Below the pieces are notes generated by a model that was given only the letters and a program-made list of their open reading frames with translations, ran no database searches and was not told where the DNA came from. Shown piece by piece: positions 22,701 to 29,797 of a DNA stretch of 64,000 nucleotides (position 1 is the stretch's first letter; every line of letters starts with the position of its first letter). The DNA is taken from positions 1-64,000 of the forward strand of contig NZ_JAIWNA010000006.1 of the NCBI RefSeq assembly GCF_020216065.1, read 5' to 3'. This DNA is from Nocardia rosealba. Lineage in GTDB: Bacteria > Actinomycetota > Actinomycetes > Mycobacteriales > Mycobacteriaceae. The position numbers and the translations under genes were made by a program.

Positions 22701-23036
22701 CCCTCGACCGAGTCCGCAGCGACTCCCGAAGCCCCTGCTGCCGAATCGGTTTCGGCCCCCACTGAAACCAAGCCGACCGTCGCCGCCAAGGGCCTCGCCA
22801 TGAAGTCCGGCTTCAAGCGCCCCGGCCCCAAGGCCCCCGGCGCCCCGAAGCCCGCGGAACCGGCAGCGGCCCCCGCCGAACCGGAAGCCCCGGCTGAGCC
22901 CACCGCCCAGGAAGACACGGCCTCCGAGCCCACACCTTCCAACGGCAACGGCACCCCACCGGTGGCCCCGCCGACCGCCAAGCCCGGCGGCCTCGGCTTC
23001 AAGTCCGGAGCAAAGGCTCCCGGCCGCAAGAACTGA
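19776..23036 (+). CDS. etfD: Membrane Fe-S oxidoreductase EtfD (ETF:menaquinone oxidoreductase) with long repeat tail
   Basis: 1086 residues. The N-terminal membrane part (about 1-240, five to six helices) resembles NarI-type haem/quinone domains. Two 4Fe-4S ferredoxin motifs follow, CTECGRCQSQCP from Cys298 and CTTCGACVEQCP from Cys397, then two CCG domains (one with CAHCFNAL and CYLGRH, then SMCCGAGG and GCPFCRV). The mycobacterial homologue (Rv0338c) passes electrons from acyl-CoA dehydrogenases through ETF to menaquinone. After residue about 740 comes an acidic Ala/Pro/Glu linker and a 310-residue low-complexity tail with ten GLGMKG-AKAPG-type units, absent from the enzymatic core. GAAAGG seven bases before the ATG is the ribosome site. 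TTAC-N6-GTAA-like operators precede it, and a strong terminator follows. Confidence 0.9.
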   Translation: MSPISLTLGIISILVGVPAWIGFGLAIRKMARTIMLGQPAPDRFTPFVPRFATMIKEFAAHTRMVKFRTVGWAHWLVMVGFMLGFVTVFQAQGQIFSPTFTWPLVGNTFVYHLLDELLALGTIIGAIVLIVIRQLNHPRVPARQSRFSGSNFFAAYFVELIVLVEGISMLGAKSLVLAYTGESHASSDFVSMHIASVLPASAEAVSVFAFFKLMAALVWVVVVSRNVNWGVAWHRFAAFPNIYFKREADGGVALGAAKPMMSDGKVLTIENVDPDTDILGAGKMEDFSWKGWLDFTTCTECGRCQSQCPAWNTGKPLSPKLLIMSLRDHGYAKAPYLLAGGRKDMGGDEIGLVDAEGKPDEAKLAAIAEEARTEAERPLVGGEDVHGVIDPEVLWSCTTCGACVEQCPVDIEHVDHIIDMRRYQVLIESEFPSELAGLFKNLENKGNPWGQNSKDRLNWIKEVDFDIPVFGKDADSFDGYEYLFWVGCAGAYEDRAKKTTKAVAELLATAGTKFMVLGAEETCTGDSARRAGNEFLFQQLAMQNIEVINSVFEGVEQSKKKIVVTCAHCFNALNNEYPQVGGTYEVVHHTQLLNRLVRQKKLVPVATVSQNITYHDPCYLGRHNKIYNAPRELMEASGSTLVEMPRHGERSMCCGAGGARMWMEEQLGKRINVDRVDEALSTNPTKIATGCPFCRVMLNDGVTARQEQGQGEGVEVVDVSQLMLDSITRIDAAELSANLLVVQEPKAEPEPEPEAEPEPVAEAPAEAAPKAAPAGGGLGMKGAAKAPGGGLGMKGAAKAPGGGLGMKGAAKAPGAKAPAAEAESAPAAPAKGLGMKGGAKAPGGGLGMKGGAKAPGAKAPAAEAPAAESAPETTAPPVKGLGMKGGAKAPGGGLGMKGGAKAPGAKAPAAPAADAAADAAPAAEAPAEAAATETKPTVAAKGLAMKSGFKRPGPKAPGAPKPAESAAAPAEPAADPSTESAATPEAPAAESVSAPTETKPTVAAKGLAMKSGFKRPGPKAPGAPKPAEPAAAPAEPEAPAEPTAQEDTASEPTPSNGNGTPPVAPPTAKPGGLGFKSGAKAPGRKN
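22097..23033 (+). repeat. Ten in-frame GLGMKG-(A/G)AKAPG repeats in the EtfD tail
   Basis: Ten copies of GL(G/A)(M/F)K(G/S)xK(A/R)PG are separated by Ala/Pro/Glu linkers of 0-50 residues. Copies 1-7 are close (GLGMKGAAKAPG or GLGMKGGAKAPG), 8-9 read GLAMKSGFKRPG and the last GLGFKSGAKAPG. Each unit carries two Lys, so the tail is a string of basic beads on an acidic, disordered chain. Expected to vary in copy number between strains. Confidence 0.85.
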
Positions 23037-23050
23037 CAACTGAACACCCA

Positions 23051-23083
23051 GTGAGGCGCGGATTCCAAGAATCCGCGCCTCAC
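23051..23083 (+). terminator. Intrinsic terminator of etfD
   Basis: A 14-bp perfect stem (23051-23064 with 23070-23083, loop CCAAG) begins 15 bases after the stop and is followed by TGCTGTTT. Confidence 0.85.
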
Positions 23084-23110
23084 TGCTGTTTACGGGGCAC
23101 TGCCAGGCCC

Positions 23111-23140
23111 TGATATCATCGAAGTGAGAGTTTTGATATC
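23111..23140. promoter_or_regulatory. Possible toxin-antitoxin operator
   Basis: TGATATC occurs twice (23111-23117 and 23134-23140), each containing the palindrome GATATC, immediately upstream of the antitoxin ribosome site GGAGG. This placement fits an autoregulatory site for a VapBC-type complex. Confidence 0.4.
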
Positions 23141-23153
23141 TGGAGGTTGCTGT

Positions 23154-23354
23154 ATGTCCCGAACCTTGATCGACATCGACGACCATGCCTTGAGCCTGGC
23201 CGCAGAAGAGTTGGGGACGAAGACCAAGGTGGCGACGGTCAACGCCGCACTACGCGAGGTCGCGAACCGACGTGCCGTGGCGAAGATGCTCCAGCATCTG
23301 CGTGATACCGGCACCGACTTGTCACCGGAGGGAATGCAGGGGGCCTGGCGCTGA
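23154..23354 (+). CDS. Type II antitoxin, VapB-like
   Basis: 66 residues. MSRTLIDIDDHALSLAAEELGT followed by KVATVNAALREV is the ribbon-helix-helix type N-terminus of DUF2191/VapB antitoxins (basic beta strand, then two helices); the C-terminal part, ending SPEGMQGAWR, would wrap the toxin. TGGAGG lies 7 bases before the ATG. It is followed after 5 bp by the PIN-domain toxin, the usual antitoxin-first order, and preceded by two TGATATC repeats that may be the operator. Confidence 0.85.
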   Translation: MSRTLIDIDDHALSLAAEELGTKTKVATVNAALREVANRRAVAKMLQHLRDTGTDLSPEGMQGAWR

Positions 23355-23359
23355 GGACG

Positions 23360-23764
23360 ATGTTCATGCTGGCGGACAAGTCCGCCTTCGAGTGGGTCCT
23401 CCGGGACCCCGCAGCGGCAGCGGATTTCCACGCTGCCACAAGCACGCCGGGAGCACTTGTCGCGGCATGCCATCTCACCGCCCTCGAGATCGGGTATTCG
23501 GCGCGAACGTTGTCCGATTACAACGAACGGATCGGCCTGCAGAAGTCGCTGGTATGGCTGCCGGTCACCGAGGAAGTAATGGATCGCGCACTTGCCGTGC
23601 AAGGTCTGCTGGCCGAACGTGGTGCACATCGAATTCCTATCCCCGACTTGATCATCGCAGCGACAGCGGAGGTCCACGGAGCGATCGTGATGCATGTGGA
23701 CAACGACTATCAGACGATCGCCGAGGTAACAGGTCAGCCGCATCACCGGCTGTCGACCAGTTGA
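23360..23764 (+). CDS. PIN-domain ribonuclease toxin, VapC-like
   Basis: 134 residues, normal VapC length. Acidic residues expected of the Mg-dependent PIN active site are present: Asp6 (MLADKSAF), Glu43 (TALEIGYS), Asp96 (IPIPDLIIAATA) and Asp114/Asp116 (VDNDYQTI). VapC toxins cleave tRNA or rRNA until held by VapB. The gene follows its antitoxin by 5 bp and ends 1 base before the convergent DUF218 pseudogene, with no terminator of its own visible. Confidence 0.88.
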   Translation: MFMLADKSAFEWVLRDPAAAADFHAATSTPGALVAACHLTALEIGYSARTLSDYNERIGLQKSLVWLPVTEEVMDRALAVQGLLAERGAHRIPIPDLIIAATAEVHGAIVMHVDNDYQTIAEVTGQPHHRLSTS

Positions 23765-23765
23765 G

Positions 23766-24304
23766 TCAGCAGTCGGCGAACCAGGCCTTGACGTAGCCCG
23801 CGGATTGGTAGACATAGTCCCAGGCCCAGCGGGCGGGCGATAGGTGGGGTTGTGGGTCGACGAAGAGGAGTTCGCCGGGCCAGCATTCGCCGAGGATGTA
23901 GCGGGCGCGGGAGACGTGGGGTGTGAAGGTGATGACGATGACGCGATCCCAGTCGGCACCGAGACGGGCGAGGGCGCGGCCTTCGCGAGTGTGGTCCGCG
24001 GACTCGGATCGAAACAGATCACCTCGAACGAGTAACCCCCGTGGCAGATCCGATTCACCATCGCACTGCGCTCATACGGATCCGATATCAACACCCGCGG
24101 CGCGAATCCCTCTGCGGCCAACCGCAACCCGACCTCTTCACGCCCGTCATGCGCCCCACCGAGCACCAGAATCGCATCCGCACGCCGCGGCTCATCCGTC
24201 TGCGGCCGCCCGTACACCGGCCACAGCACCACCCCGAACAACACCACGGCGACCACACAACCCACCACCACTTTGCGGCGCATCCGCCGATGGTAGGCCC
24301 CCAT
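23766..24304 (-). pseudogene. DUF218/YdcF-like membrane protein gene with frameshift
   Basis: Read on the minus strand, residues from MGAYHRR or MRRKVVV give one membrane helix and the DUF218 core: ADAILVLGGAHDGREEVG, FAPRVLISDP, and DPSPRTT. The family-typical continuation (REGRALARLGADWDRVIVIT, then SAGYVKAWFADC and stop) is open only in a different frame. The two frames meet near 23990-23993, where GGACCACACTCGCG would be in frame if one AC were removed (ACC-ACT-CGC, T-T-R). A 2-bp dinucleotide duplication therefore breaks the gene, unless it is a sequencing error. The intact family acts in envelope precursor metabolism, with role unclear. Confidence 0.75.
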
Positions 24305-24464
24305 CCGGTCACCGAGCCCGGCTGACCCCGCCTCGAGCAACATCGACCGAGCACCCACCCGACCGAGGCAACACCACTGGCCGAGCGGCCGGATCCCGGA
24401 TAGGTTGTGCCACAGGATCAAACATCGTGCTGAACAACAGCATTGGTGACACCGGGGGGAATCC

Positions 24465-25163
24465 GTGGGAACAGAGCTGCGCGGCATACAAAACCGCGAA
24501 GCAACACCAGCCGCGATCGAAGAGCTTGCGGCACAACACAACCTGGGTGCGCTGCGTGAGGTCTTCGGCCCGTATCAACGCTGGGTATTCACCCGCCTGA
24601 ACAACGCCCGCCTCTACGTCTACGAGGACGGTCTGGCCTTCACCGGCGACCACCCACCCACCGCCTTCGCCTGGCGCTCGACCTCGGTCTGGAACTACAA
24701 CCGCTCCATCAACGGCGGTCTCACCGACAGCAGATGGGTGCTCGTCGGAGACGACCGCCGCGCGTTCGCGATCGGTCGCGGCGCCCACGTCACCACCCCG
24801 CGCCTCGAGGGTCGACGCGTCACCGATATCCAGCGCGGCGCCCCGTTCGTCTTCGAAGGCGTGTGGGGACCCGAGGTGCAGGCAGGCATCGCCCGCACCC
24901 AGCTCCCCGATGCCTGGGCCGACCTACAGCGCGGCAAGACGCTGGACTTCCACAAGATCGCGATCAGCGCCACCGAGCTGCAGGTGGGCTCGAAGTCACG
25001 GGCCTGGTCCGACCTTGTGAAAGCGACCGCGGCCGACGGCATGCTCTGGTGCTACACCCGCTCTCGAAAGTCCATCCCCCTGATCGGACTGGACGAGATC
25101 CGCAACCTCGGCTTGGTCATGACCCTCATCAAGCTCCTGGCCGAGCACCACAAACCGAGCTAG
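24465..25163 (+). CDS. Conserved-looking cytoplasmic protein of unknown function
   Basis: 232 residues, no signal peptide or membrane helix. It is Trp/Arg-rich, with beta-strand-like segments (VFTRLNNARLYVYEDGLAFTG, WVLVGDDRRAFAIGRG) that suggest a PH-like or small beta-barrel domain at about 40-120 and a helical C-terminus (LGLVMTLIKLLAEHH). No catalytic motif is seen. The GTG start is preceded by GGGGGAATCC. It is divergent from the DUF218 pseudogene and probably transcribed alone; codon use is like the neighbours. Confidence 0.7.
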   Translation: MGTELRGIQNREATPAAIEELAAQHNLGALREVFGPYQRWVFTRLNNARLYVYEDGLAFTGDHPPTAFAWRSTSVWNYNRSINGGLTDSRWVLVGDDRRAFAIGRGAHVTTPRLEGRRVTDIQRGAPFVFEGVWGPEVQAGIARTQLPDAWADLQRGKTLDFHKIAISATELQVGSKSRAWSDLVKATAADGMLWCYTRSRKSIPLIGLDEIRNLGLVMTLIKLLAEHHKPS

Positions 25164-25341
25164 CCACTGCTCGATGCACGCCCACGAACCGAACCATGCA
25201 CACAGCAGCGACATATCACCGCAGGTAGAAGCCCCATACAACGGCGGGACGAACTCACGTTCCCCCCTGTACACCAGATGTTGCGCCCGCCCTTGCCTCG
25301 CTGACGCGGCGTAGCCACGCGCGCCGCTTACCAACGAGAGT

Positions 25342-26664
25342 ATGCGATGCACAGTCTTCGGAACGGGGTACCTGGGGGCCACGCACGCAGCGTGTATGGC
25401 CGAGCTGGGGCACGATGTGGTCGGGGTCGATGTCGACCCCGGCAAGGTGGCCAAACTGGCCGACGGGGTGGTGCCGTTCTACGAACCGGGGCTCGACGAG
25501 GTGCTGCAACGCAACCTCGCGGCGGGCAGGCTGCGGTTCACCACCGACTACGAGGACGCGGCCGCGCACGCCGATGTCCACTTCCTCGGTGTCGGCACAC
25601 CGCAGAAGAAGGGCGAGTACGGCGCCGACCTGAAGTACGTGCACGCCGTGGTCGACACCCTCGTCCCGATGCTGGAACGTCCGGCGATGATCGTCGGCAA
25701 GTCGACCGTCCCGGTGGGAACCGCTGCCGCCCTCGGCATCCGGGCTCGCGCACTCACCGACATCGACGTGGAGGTGGCCTGGAACCCCGAGTTCCTGCGT
25801 GAGGGCTTCGCAGTGCAGGACACCTTGCGTCCCGACCGCCTCGTCCTCGGCCTCGACCGCACCCGCGAGCGCGCCGATTGGGTCGAACAACACATTCGCG
25901 ACATCTACGCCGATCTCATCGATGCCGAAATCCCTTTCCTGCTCACCGATTTGGCCACCGCGGAATTGGTGAAAGTTTCGGCGAATGCCTTTCTGGCCAC
26001 AAAGATTTCGTTCATCAACGCTGTTTCCGAAGTCTGTGAGGCAACGGGCGCCGATGTCACGATGCTCGCCGATGCGCTCGGTTACGACGCACGCATCGGC
26101 CGTCGATTCCTCAATGCCGGGCTGGGTTTCGGCGGCGGCTGCTTACCGAAGGACATTCGCGCTTTCATGGCCCGCTCGGGCGAACTCGGCGCCGATCATG
26201 CGGTCGCATTCTTGCGCGAGGTCGACAACATCAATATGCGCCGCCGCACCAAAGTGGTCGACATGGCCGCCCGCGCCTGCGGCGGCTCCCTGCTCGGCGC
26301 GAACGTCGCCGTCCTCGGCGCGGCGTTCAAGCCGGAGTCCGATGACGTGCGCGATTCGCCCGCGCTCAACGTGGCCGGGATGATCCAGCTGCACGGCGCC
26401 GTGGTCACCGTGTACGACCCGAAAGCGGTGGAGAATTCGCGTCGCGTCTTCCCCACTCTGAACTACGCGACATCCGTCGCCGAGGCGTGTGATCGCGCCG
26501 ATGTAGTTCTGGTCCTTACCGAATGGAATGAATTCACGGATTTGACGCCCGCCGATCTGGAACCGGTGGTACGTTCCCGCTCGATCATCGATGGTCGCAA
26601 TTGTCTGGATCGTCACGCCTGGCGTGATGCCGGGTGGGTGTACGCCGGACTCGGCACCCCGTAG
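25342..26664 (+). CDS. udgA: UDP-glucose/nucleotide-sugar 6-dehydrogenase
   Basis: 440 residues. NAD-binding GTGYLG (7-12), the central domain with WNPEFLREG, and catalytic Cys267 in GFGGGCLPKD are all present, with the C-terminal UDP-binding domain (AFKPESDDVRDSP). It oxidises UDP-glucose (or a related sugar nucleotide) to the uronate in two NAD-dependent steps, in the cytoplasm. The mycobacterial homologue Rv0322 lies next to dcd, as this gene nearly does here. It is followed after 67 bp by the Hsp70-like gene, possibly in the same transcript. Confidence 0.9.
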   Translation: MRCTVFGTGYLGATHAACMAELGHDVVGVDVDPGKVAKLADGVVPFYEPGLDEVLQRNLAAGRLRFTTDYEDAAAHADVHFLGVGTPQKKGEYGADLKYVHAVVDTLVPMLERPAMIVGKSTVPVGTAAALGIRARALTDIDVEVAWNPEFLREGFAVQDTLRPDRLVLGLDRTRERADWVEQHIRDIYADLIDAEIPFLLTDLATAELVKVSANAFLATKISFINAVSEVCEATGADVTMLADALGYDARIGRRFLNAGLGFGGGCLPKDIRAFMARSGELGADHAVAFLREVDNINMRRRTKVVDMAARACGGSLLGANVAVLGAAFKPESDDVRDSPALNVAGMIQLHGAVVTVYDPKAVENSRRVFPTLNYATSVAEACDRADVVLVLTEWNEFTDLTPADLEPVVRSRSIIDGRNCLDRHAWRDAGWVYAGLGTP

Positions 26665-26731
26665 AGTTACGGCGGGCGGGGGCTGGCAGGTTGTGCAGGC
26701 TCCGCATGTCGTGCAACGAGATGGGCAGCTG

Positions 26732-28069
26732 ATGAGTGCGGTTTTGGGAGTTTCCGTCGGAGCGGCGACGGTGCGCCTGGCGCGCCCGCAGCCCGGTGGC
26801 GCACCGAATTCCTTTCAGGTGCATACCCTTCCGGTCCCCGAACAACACGCGGAAGAATCGGCGGCCGACGCGATCGCCGCCACCCTCGCCGCGGGCCCCG
26901 AGGTCGCGGCGACCACCGTCACCTTCCGCAGCGAACCGCAGGCTCGTGCCATCCGCGCCGCCATGGCCCGCAGGCAGCTCACCAACTACCAGCTGATTCC
27001 CGAAGCCGTTGCCGCCGTGCATTTCGCGCACGCCACCGCCGACCTGCGTGAAGTTTCCACGCTGGCCGTCTACGACCTGGGCAGTTCCGGTCTCACGGTG
27101 AGCGTGGTCGACGCGCGAACCAGTGATGTGCGCCAGTGTGAACGCATCAGCGACATCAGCGGTGACTACCTCGATTCGCTGATCCGCGAGCAGCAGATCG
27201 CGTCGGGCCGCATCGCCCACCCCGCCGATCCGGCCGGCCTGGCCGCGCTCGACGCGTTGTGCCGGGCGGCCAAGGAGCAGCTGTCGAGCAGCAATGCGGT
27301 GGCGTTGCCGAGCGAGCAGGGGCTGGTGCTGCTCACCCAGGAGAACTTCGAAGCGCTGATGATGCTGGCGATCGAGTCGTCGGCGCGGATGACCCGCGAT
27401 GTCATCATCCGGGCCCAGCACCCGGTGCAGGCGGTGCTGGTGATCGGTGGCGGGGCCCGGATTCCGCTGATCGCGCGGGTGCTCGAGCGCACGATCGGGG
27501 TGCCGGTGATGGTCCCGCTCGAGCCGGAGACCGCGTTGGCGCGCGGTGCCGCGCTGCTGGCCAGGCCCGCGCAGGTCGCACAGGCGCCGGTCGCGGCGCC
27601 GATCGCACCCATCGAGCAGCTCGACGAGGTGACGCCCGCCTGGCTCACCGCCCCGACCCGTGGCAGGCGCCCGCTCGCCGCCCTGACCGGTCGCGGGCAC
27701 AATCGCCGGGAGTTGAACGGCGCGGTGCTCACGGTCAGTTCGCTGGCGGTGGTCGCGGCGATCGGTATCGGCCTCGGCTACGGCCCCGAAGTGCTCGAGA
27801 GCGGTAATTCCAGCGACGGTTCGCAGGCAGTACCGGCCAGTTCGACGCCGCGCCCGACCGTACCGACCACGGCGCCGCCGTCTACCACCGAAGCGGTGCA
27901 CGGCACAGTGGCGGCTCCGCCCGTCCAGCTGCCGCCGAATACCCCGACGGAGGAACCGGCACCGACGCAGGGCCCCAACACCTTCACCGTGATGCCGGGC
28001 CTGCCGCCGATCATCGTGCCGACGTTGCCGCCGGTGGTGCTGCCCGGTATGCCGCCGCCCGGGCGGTAG
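26732..28069 (+). CDS. Hsp70-like ATPase with membrane anchor and proline-rich tail
   Basis: 445 residues. The N-terminal part is an actin/Hsp70 ATPase fold lacking a substrate-binding domain: LGVSVGAATVRLA (phosphate 1), VYDLGSSGLTVSVVD (phosphate 2) and VLVIGGGARIPLI (adenosine). Residues about 355-378 form one membrane helix, followed by about 70 residues rich in Pro and Thr that should lie outside the membrane. Such DnaK-like membrane proteins occur in mycolic-acid bacteria near envelope genes, but the function is unknown. The start ATG was chosen because upstream in-frame codons overlap the dehydrogenase gene and lack family likeness. Confidence 0.8.
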   Translation: MSAVLGVSVGAATVRLARPQPGGAPNSFQVHTLPVPEQHAEESAADAIAATLAAGPEVAATTVTFRSEPQARAIRAAMARRQLTNYQLIPEAVAAVHFAHATADLREVSTLAVYDLGSSGLTVSVVDARTSDVRQCERISDISGDYLDSLIREQQIASGRIAHPADPAGLAALDALCRAAKEQLSSSNAVALPSEQGLVLLTQENFEALMMLAIESSARMTRDVIIRAQHPVQAVLVIGGGARIPLIARVLERTIGVPVMVPLEPETALARGAALLARPAQVAQAPVAAPIAPIEQLDEVTPAWLTAPTRGRRPLAALTGRGHNRRELNGAVLTVSSLAVVAAIGIGLGYGPEVLESGNSSDGSQAVPASSTPRPTVPTTAPPSTTEAVHGTVAAPPVQLPPNTPTEEPAPTQGPNTFTVMPGLPPIIVPTLPPVVLPGMPPPGR

Positions 28070-28070
28070 T

Positions 28071-29345
28071 TCAGTTCCTGGCGTGCCGGGCGCGTGGCGG
28101 CGCGACGGTCGCCTTCTGCGCCCCGAAGGGCCGGGCGAGCAGCACCGCGATGCCGGTGGTCAACGGGACCGACAGGGCGAGGGCGATACCGCCGACCGCG
28201 GATCGGGTGATCTCGATGGCGACGGCGTCACCGGTGAGCACGTCGGTGATGGATCGCCCTGCCACGCTGAACAACAGCAGCAGCGGTAGCGCGCCACCGG
28301 CGTAGGCGAGCACGAGGGTGTAGACGGTGCTGGCGATGTGGTCGCGTCCCACGCGCATGGCGGCGGTGAAGATCTCGCGCCGCGAGGCCCCTTCGTCGAG
28401 GGCGGCGAGTTCGAACGCGGCCGAGGCCTGGGTGATGGTGACGTCGTTGAGCACGCCGAGCGAGCCGATGATGAATCCCGCGAGCAGCAGCCCGGTGATG
28501 CTGACGTGCTGGATGTAGGTGGCCACATTGGTGTTCTGTTCTTCGGACAGCCCGGTGAGGTGGGTGACCTTCAACGTCAGCCACGACAACCCCGCCGCCA
28601 CGAGCATCGATGCCAGCGTGCCGAGCAAGGCCGAACTGGTCCGCAGATTCAGTCCGTGCGCGAGGTAGAGCACCACGTAGAGGATGAGCGCTCCCGACAC
28701 GAGCGCGACCGGGATCGCCGGTTTTCCGTCGAGCAGCGCGGGCAGCAGGAAGATCACCACGACGCCGAAGGCGAAACACAACCCGACGAGCGCCCGGAAG
28801 CCACGCCACCGCGCGACGATGCAGATCACCGCGACGAACGCGATCACGATCAATGTCAGCGGCAACCCGCGCGAGTAGTCCTCGAACCCGTAGATGGTCC
28901 CGCCGCTCGGGTCGGCGGCCCGCACGATCCGGATCTCGTCGCCCACCCGCAGATCGGGCTGCCCCGGCCCCGGCGCGATTTCGAACAGCGTCTTCTTACC
29001 TTTGTCGGGCCCCGACCGGATGTCGATGATGCTGCGCTGACACGAGTACCCCACCTGCGGCTGCACCGGCTTGTCGGGAAACGCCTTCCCGTGCGAGGGA
29101 CTCCCACACAGCCCCACCTCCTGCATGACGACAGTCCCCGCCTCGGTCTGCACCGCCCCACCGCTGACGGTCCCCATCGGCGCGGGAATATCGATCTCGG
29201 GCTTACTCGGCCACAACAGCGCGGTAGCAATCAACACCGCCACCCCGATAACCGCCAACAGCCCGACAACAACCTTGGCCGCGGTAGCCCCGATAGCGAT
29301 GGGCCCCGAATGATCGTGGTGATGATGGTGATGATGATCGCTCAC
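28071..29345 (-). CDS. YibE/F family membrane protein with histidine-rich N-terminus
   Basis: 424 residues with about eight membrane helices. The N-terminus reads VSD followed by seven His, Asp, His, a natural metal-binding run before the first helix. An extracytoplasmic domain (about 50-155, with two Cys) precedes the YibE/F core, with GFEDYSRGLPLTLI, LNDVTITQASAAFEL and VGRDHIASTVYTLVLAYAGG. YibE/F proteins are proposed transporters without an assigned substrate; the His cluster suggests a metal link. The GTG at the His run was chosen; an upstream ATG is possible. Convergent with the Hsp70-like gene, with only 1 bp between stops. Confidence 0.82.
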   Translation of the reverse strand: MSDHHHHHHHDHSGPIAIGATAAKVVVGLLAVIGVAVLIATALLWPSKPEIDIPAPMGTVSGGAVQTEAGTVVMQEVGLCGSPSHGKAFPDKPVQPQVGYSCQRSIIDIRSGPDKGKKTLFEIAPGPGQPDLRVGDEIRIVRAADPSGGTIYGFEDYSRGLPLTLIVIAFVAVICIVARWRGFRALVGLCFAFGVVVIFLLPALLDGKPAIPVALVSGALILYVVLYLAHGLNLRTSSALLGTLASMLVAAGLSWLTLKVTHLTGLSEEQNTNVATYIQHVSITGLLLAGFIIGSLGVLNDVTITQASAAFELAALDEGASRREIFTAAMRVGRDHIASTVYTLVLAYAGGALPLLLLFSVAGRSITDVLTGDAVAIEITRSAVGGIALALSVPLTTGIAVLLARPFGAQKATVAPPRARHARN

Positions 29346-29414
29346 CCGAGAGAGCTTAAGGGAATCCGTTTTCAAGAACGACTCACGCAGCCGTAGAACG
29401 CAACCCCAGATCTC

Positions 29415-29530
29415 GCAAGAACATGGGTAACTCACCGGGCACGGGCTACCAGCACCAACAACGCAAGTCTGGCCGCCAACGCAAAGAAACCCCGCGCGTG
29501 AATCCGGCCCAAATTCGCGGGGAGGCGGAA
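29415..29530. repeat. Dispersed ~115-bp repeat, copy A
   Basis: 29415-29448 matches 38893-38926 at 33 of 34 bases, and 29512-29530 matches 38987-39005 exactly; the middle has diverged and differs by 3 bp in length. In copy A the plus strand is open from the ATG at 29423 for 62 codons; in copy B the same frame stops after MGNSPGTG. Copy A abuts the end of the 6C RNA; copy B is the leader of a methyltransferase gene. Confidence 0.7.
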
Positions 29531-29536
29531 AGGTAC

Positions 29537-29665
29537 AGGGCGGCGGAGAGCAGGGGGTTGTCTCCGCCGCCCGTCAGGCAGGCGCCCAGGGGGGTAGGCG
29601 CTCGTACCTAGGGCTCTCGGTCGTCCAGGGGGGGTAGACGACCGGGCCGGGGCGCCGAAGCGCCG
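29537..29665 (-). ncRNA. 6C-type small RNA
   Basis: On the minus strand two consecutive hairpins have C-run loops: stem GGTCGTC/GACGACC with loop TACCCCCCCTG (29619-29643) and stem AGCGCC/GGCGCC with loop TACCCCCCTG (29581-29602). This is the hallmark of the actinobacterial 6C RNA (B11 of M. tuberculosis). A third hairpin, with a 12-bp stem (29538-29549 with 29561-29572), is the likely terminator. A -10-like TACAGT lies at 29672-29677, placing the 5' end near 29665. 6C RNAs repress genes by C-rich loops pairing with G-rich ribosome sites. The ends are estimates. Confidence 0.8.
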
Positions 29666-29797
29666 ATGCCCACTGTACACAAAACTTGGACTTTTGCGCT
29701 AGTGCATCTTCAAAATCCCGAGATTTCCCAACCCCGAGTTGGTTTCAGCCGGTCTAACCCTATGCCGTCCCCGTCAAGGCCCCTGACACTGTGACAC

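Noticed and set aside
19608..23186. A 1192-codon minus-strand frame covering etfD
   Set aside because: Low-complexity Gly/Leu/Arg/His sequence mirroring etfD codons; etfD has ferredoxin and CCG motifs, a ribosome site and a terminator on the plus strand.
23154..23764. Orthologue of VapBC24 (Rv0239-Rv0240)
   Set aside because: The pair lies next to etfD, not beside the TetR/htdX genes as in M. tuberculosis; family-level VapBC likeness does not prove orthology.
29423..29611. A 62-codon plus-strand gene (MGNSPGTG...)
   Set aside because: It has no clear ribosome site, runs into the 6C RNA on the opposite strand, and its counterpart at 38901 stops after eight codons; kept only as repeat evidence.
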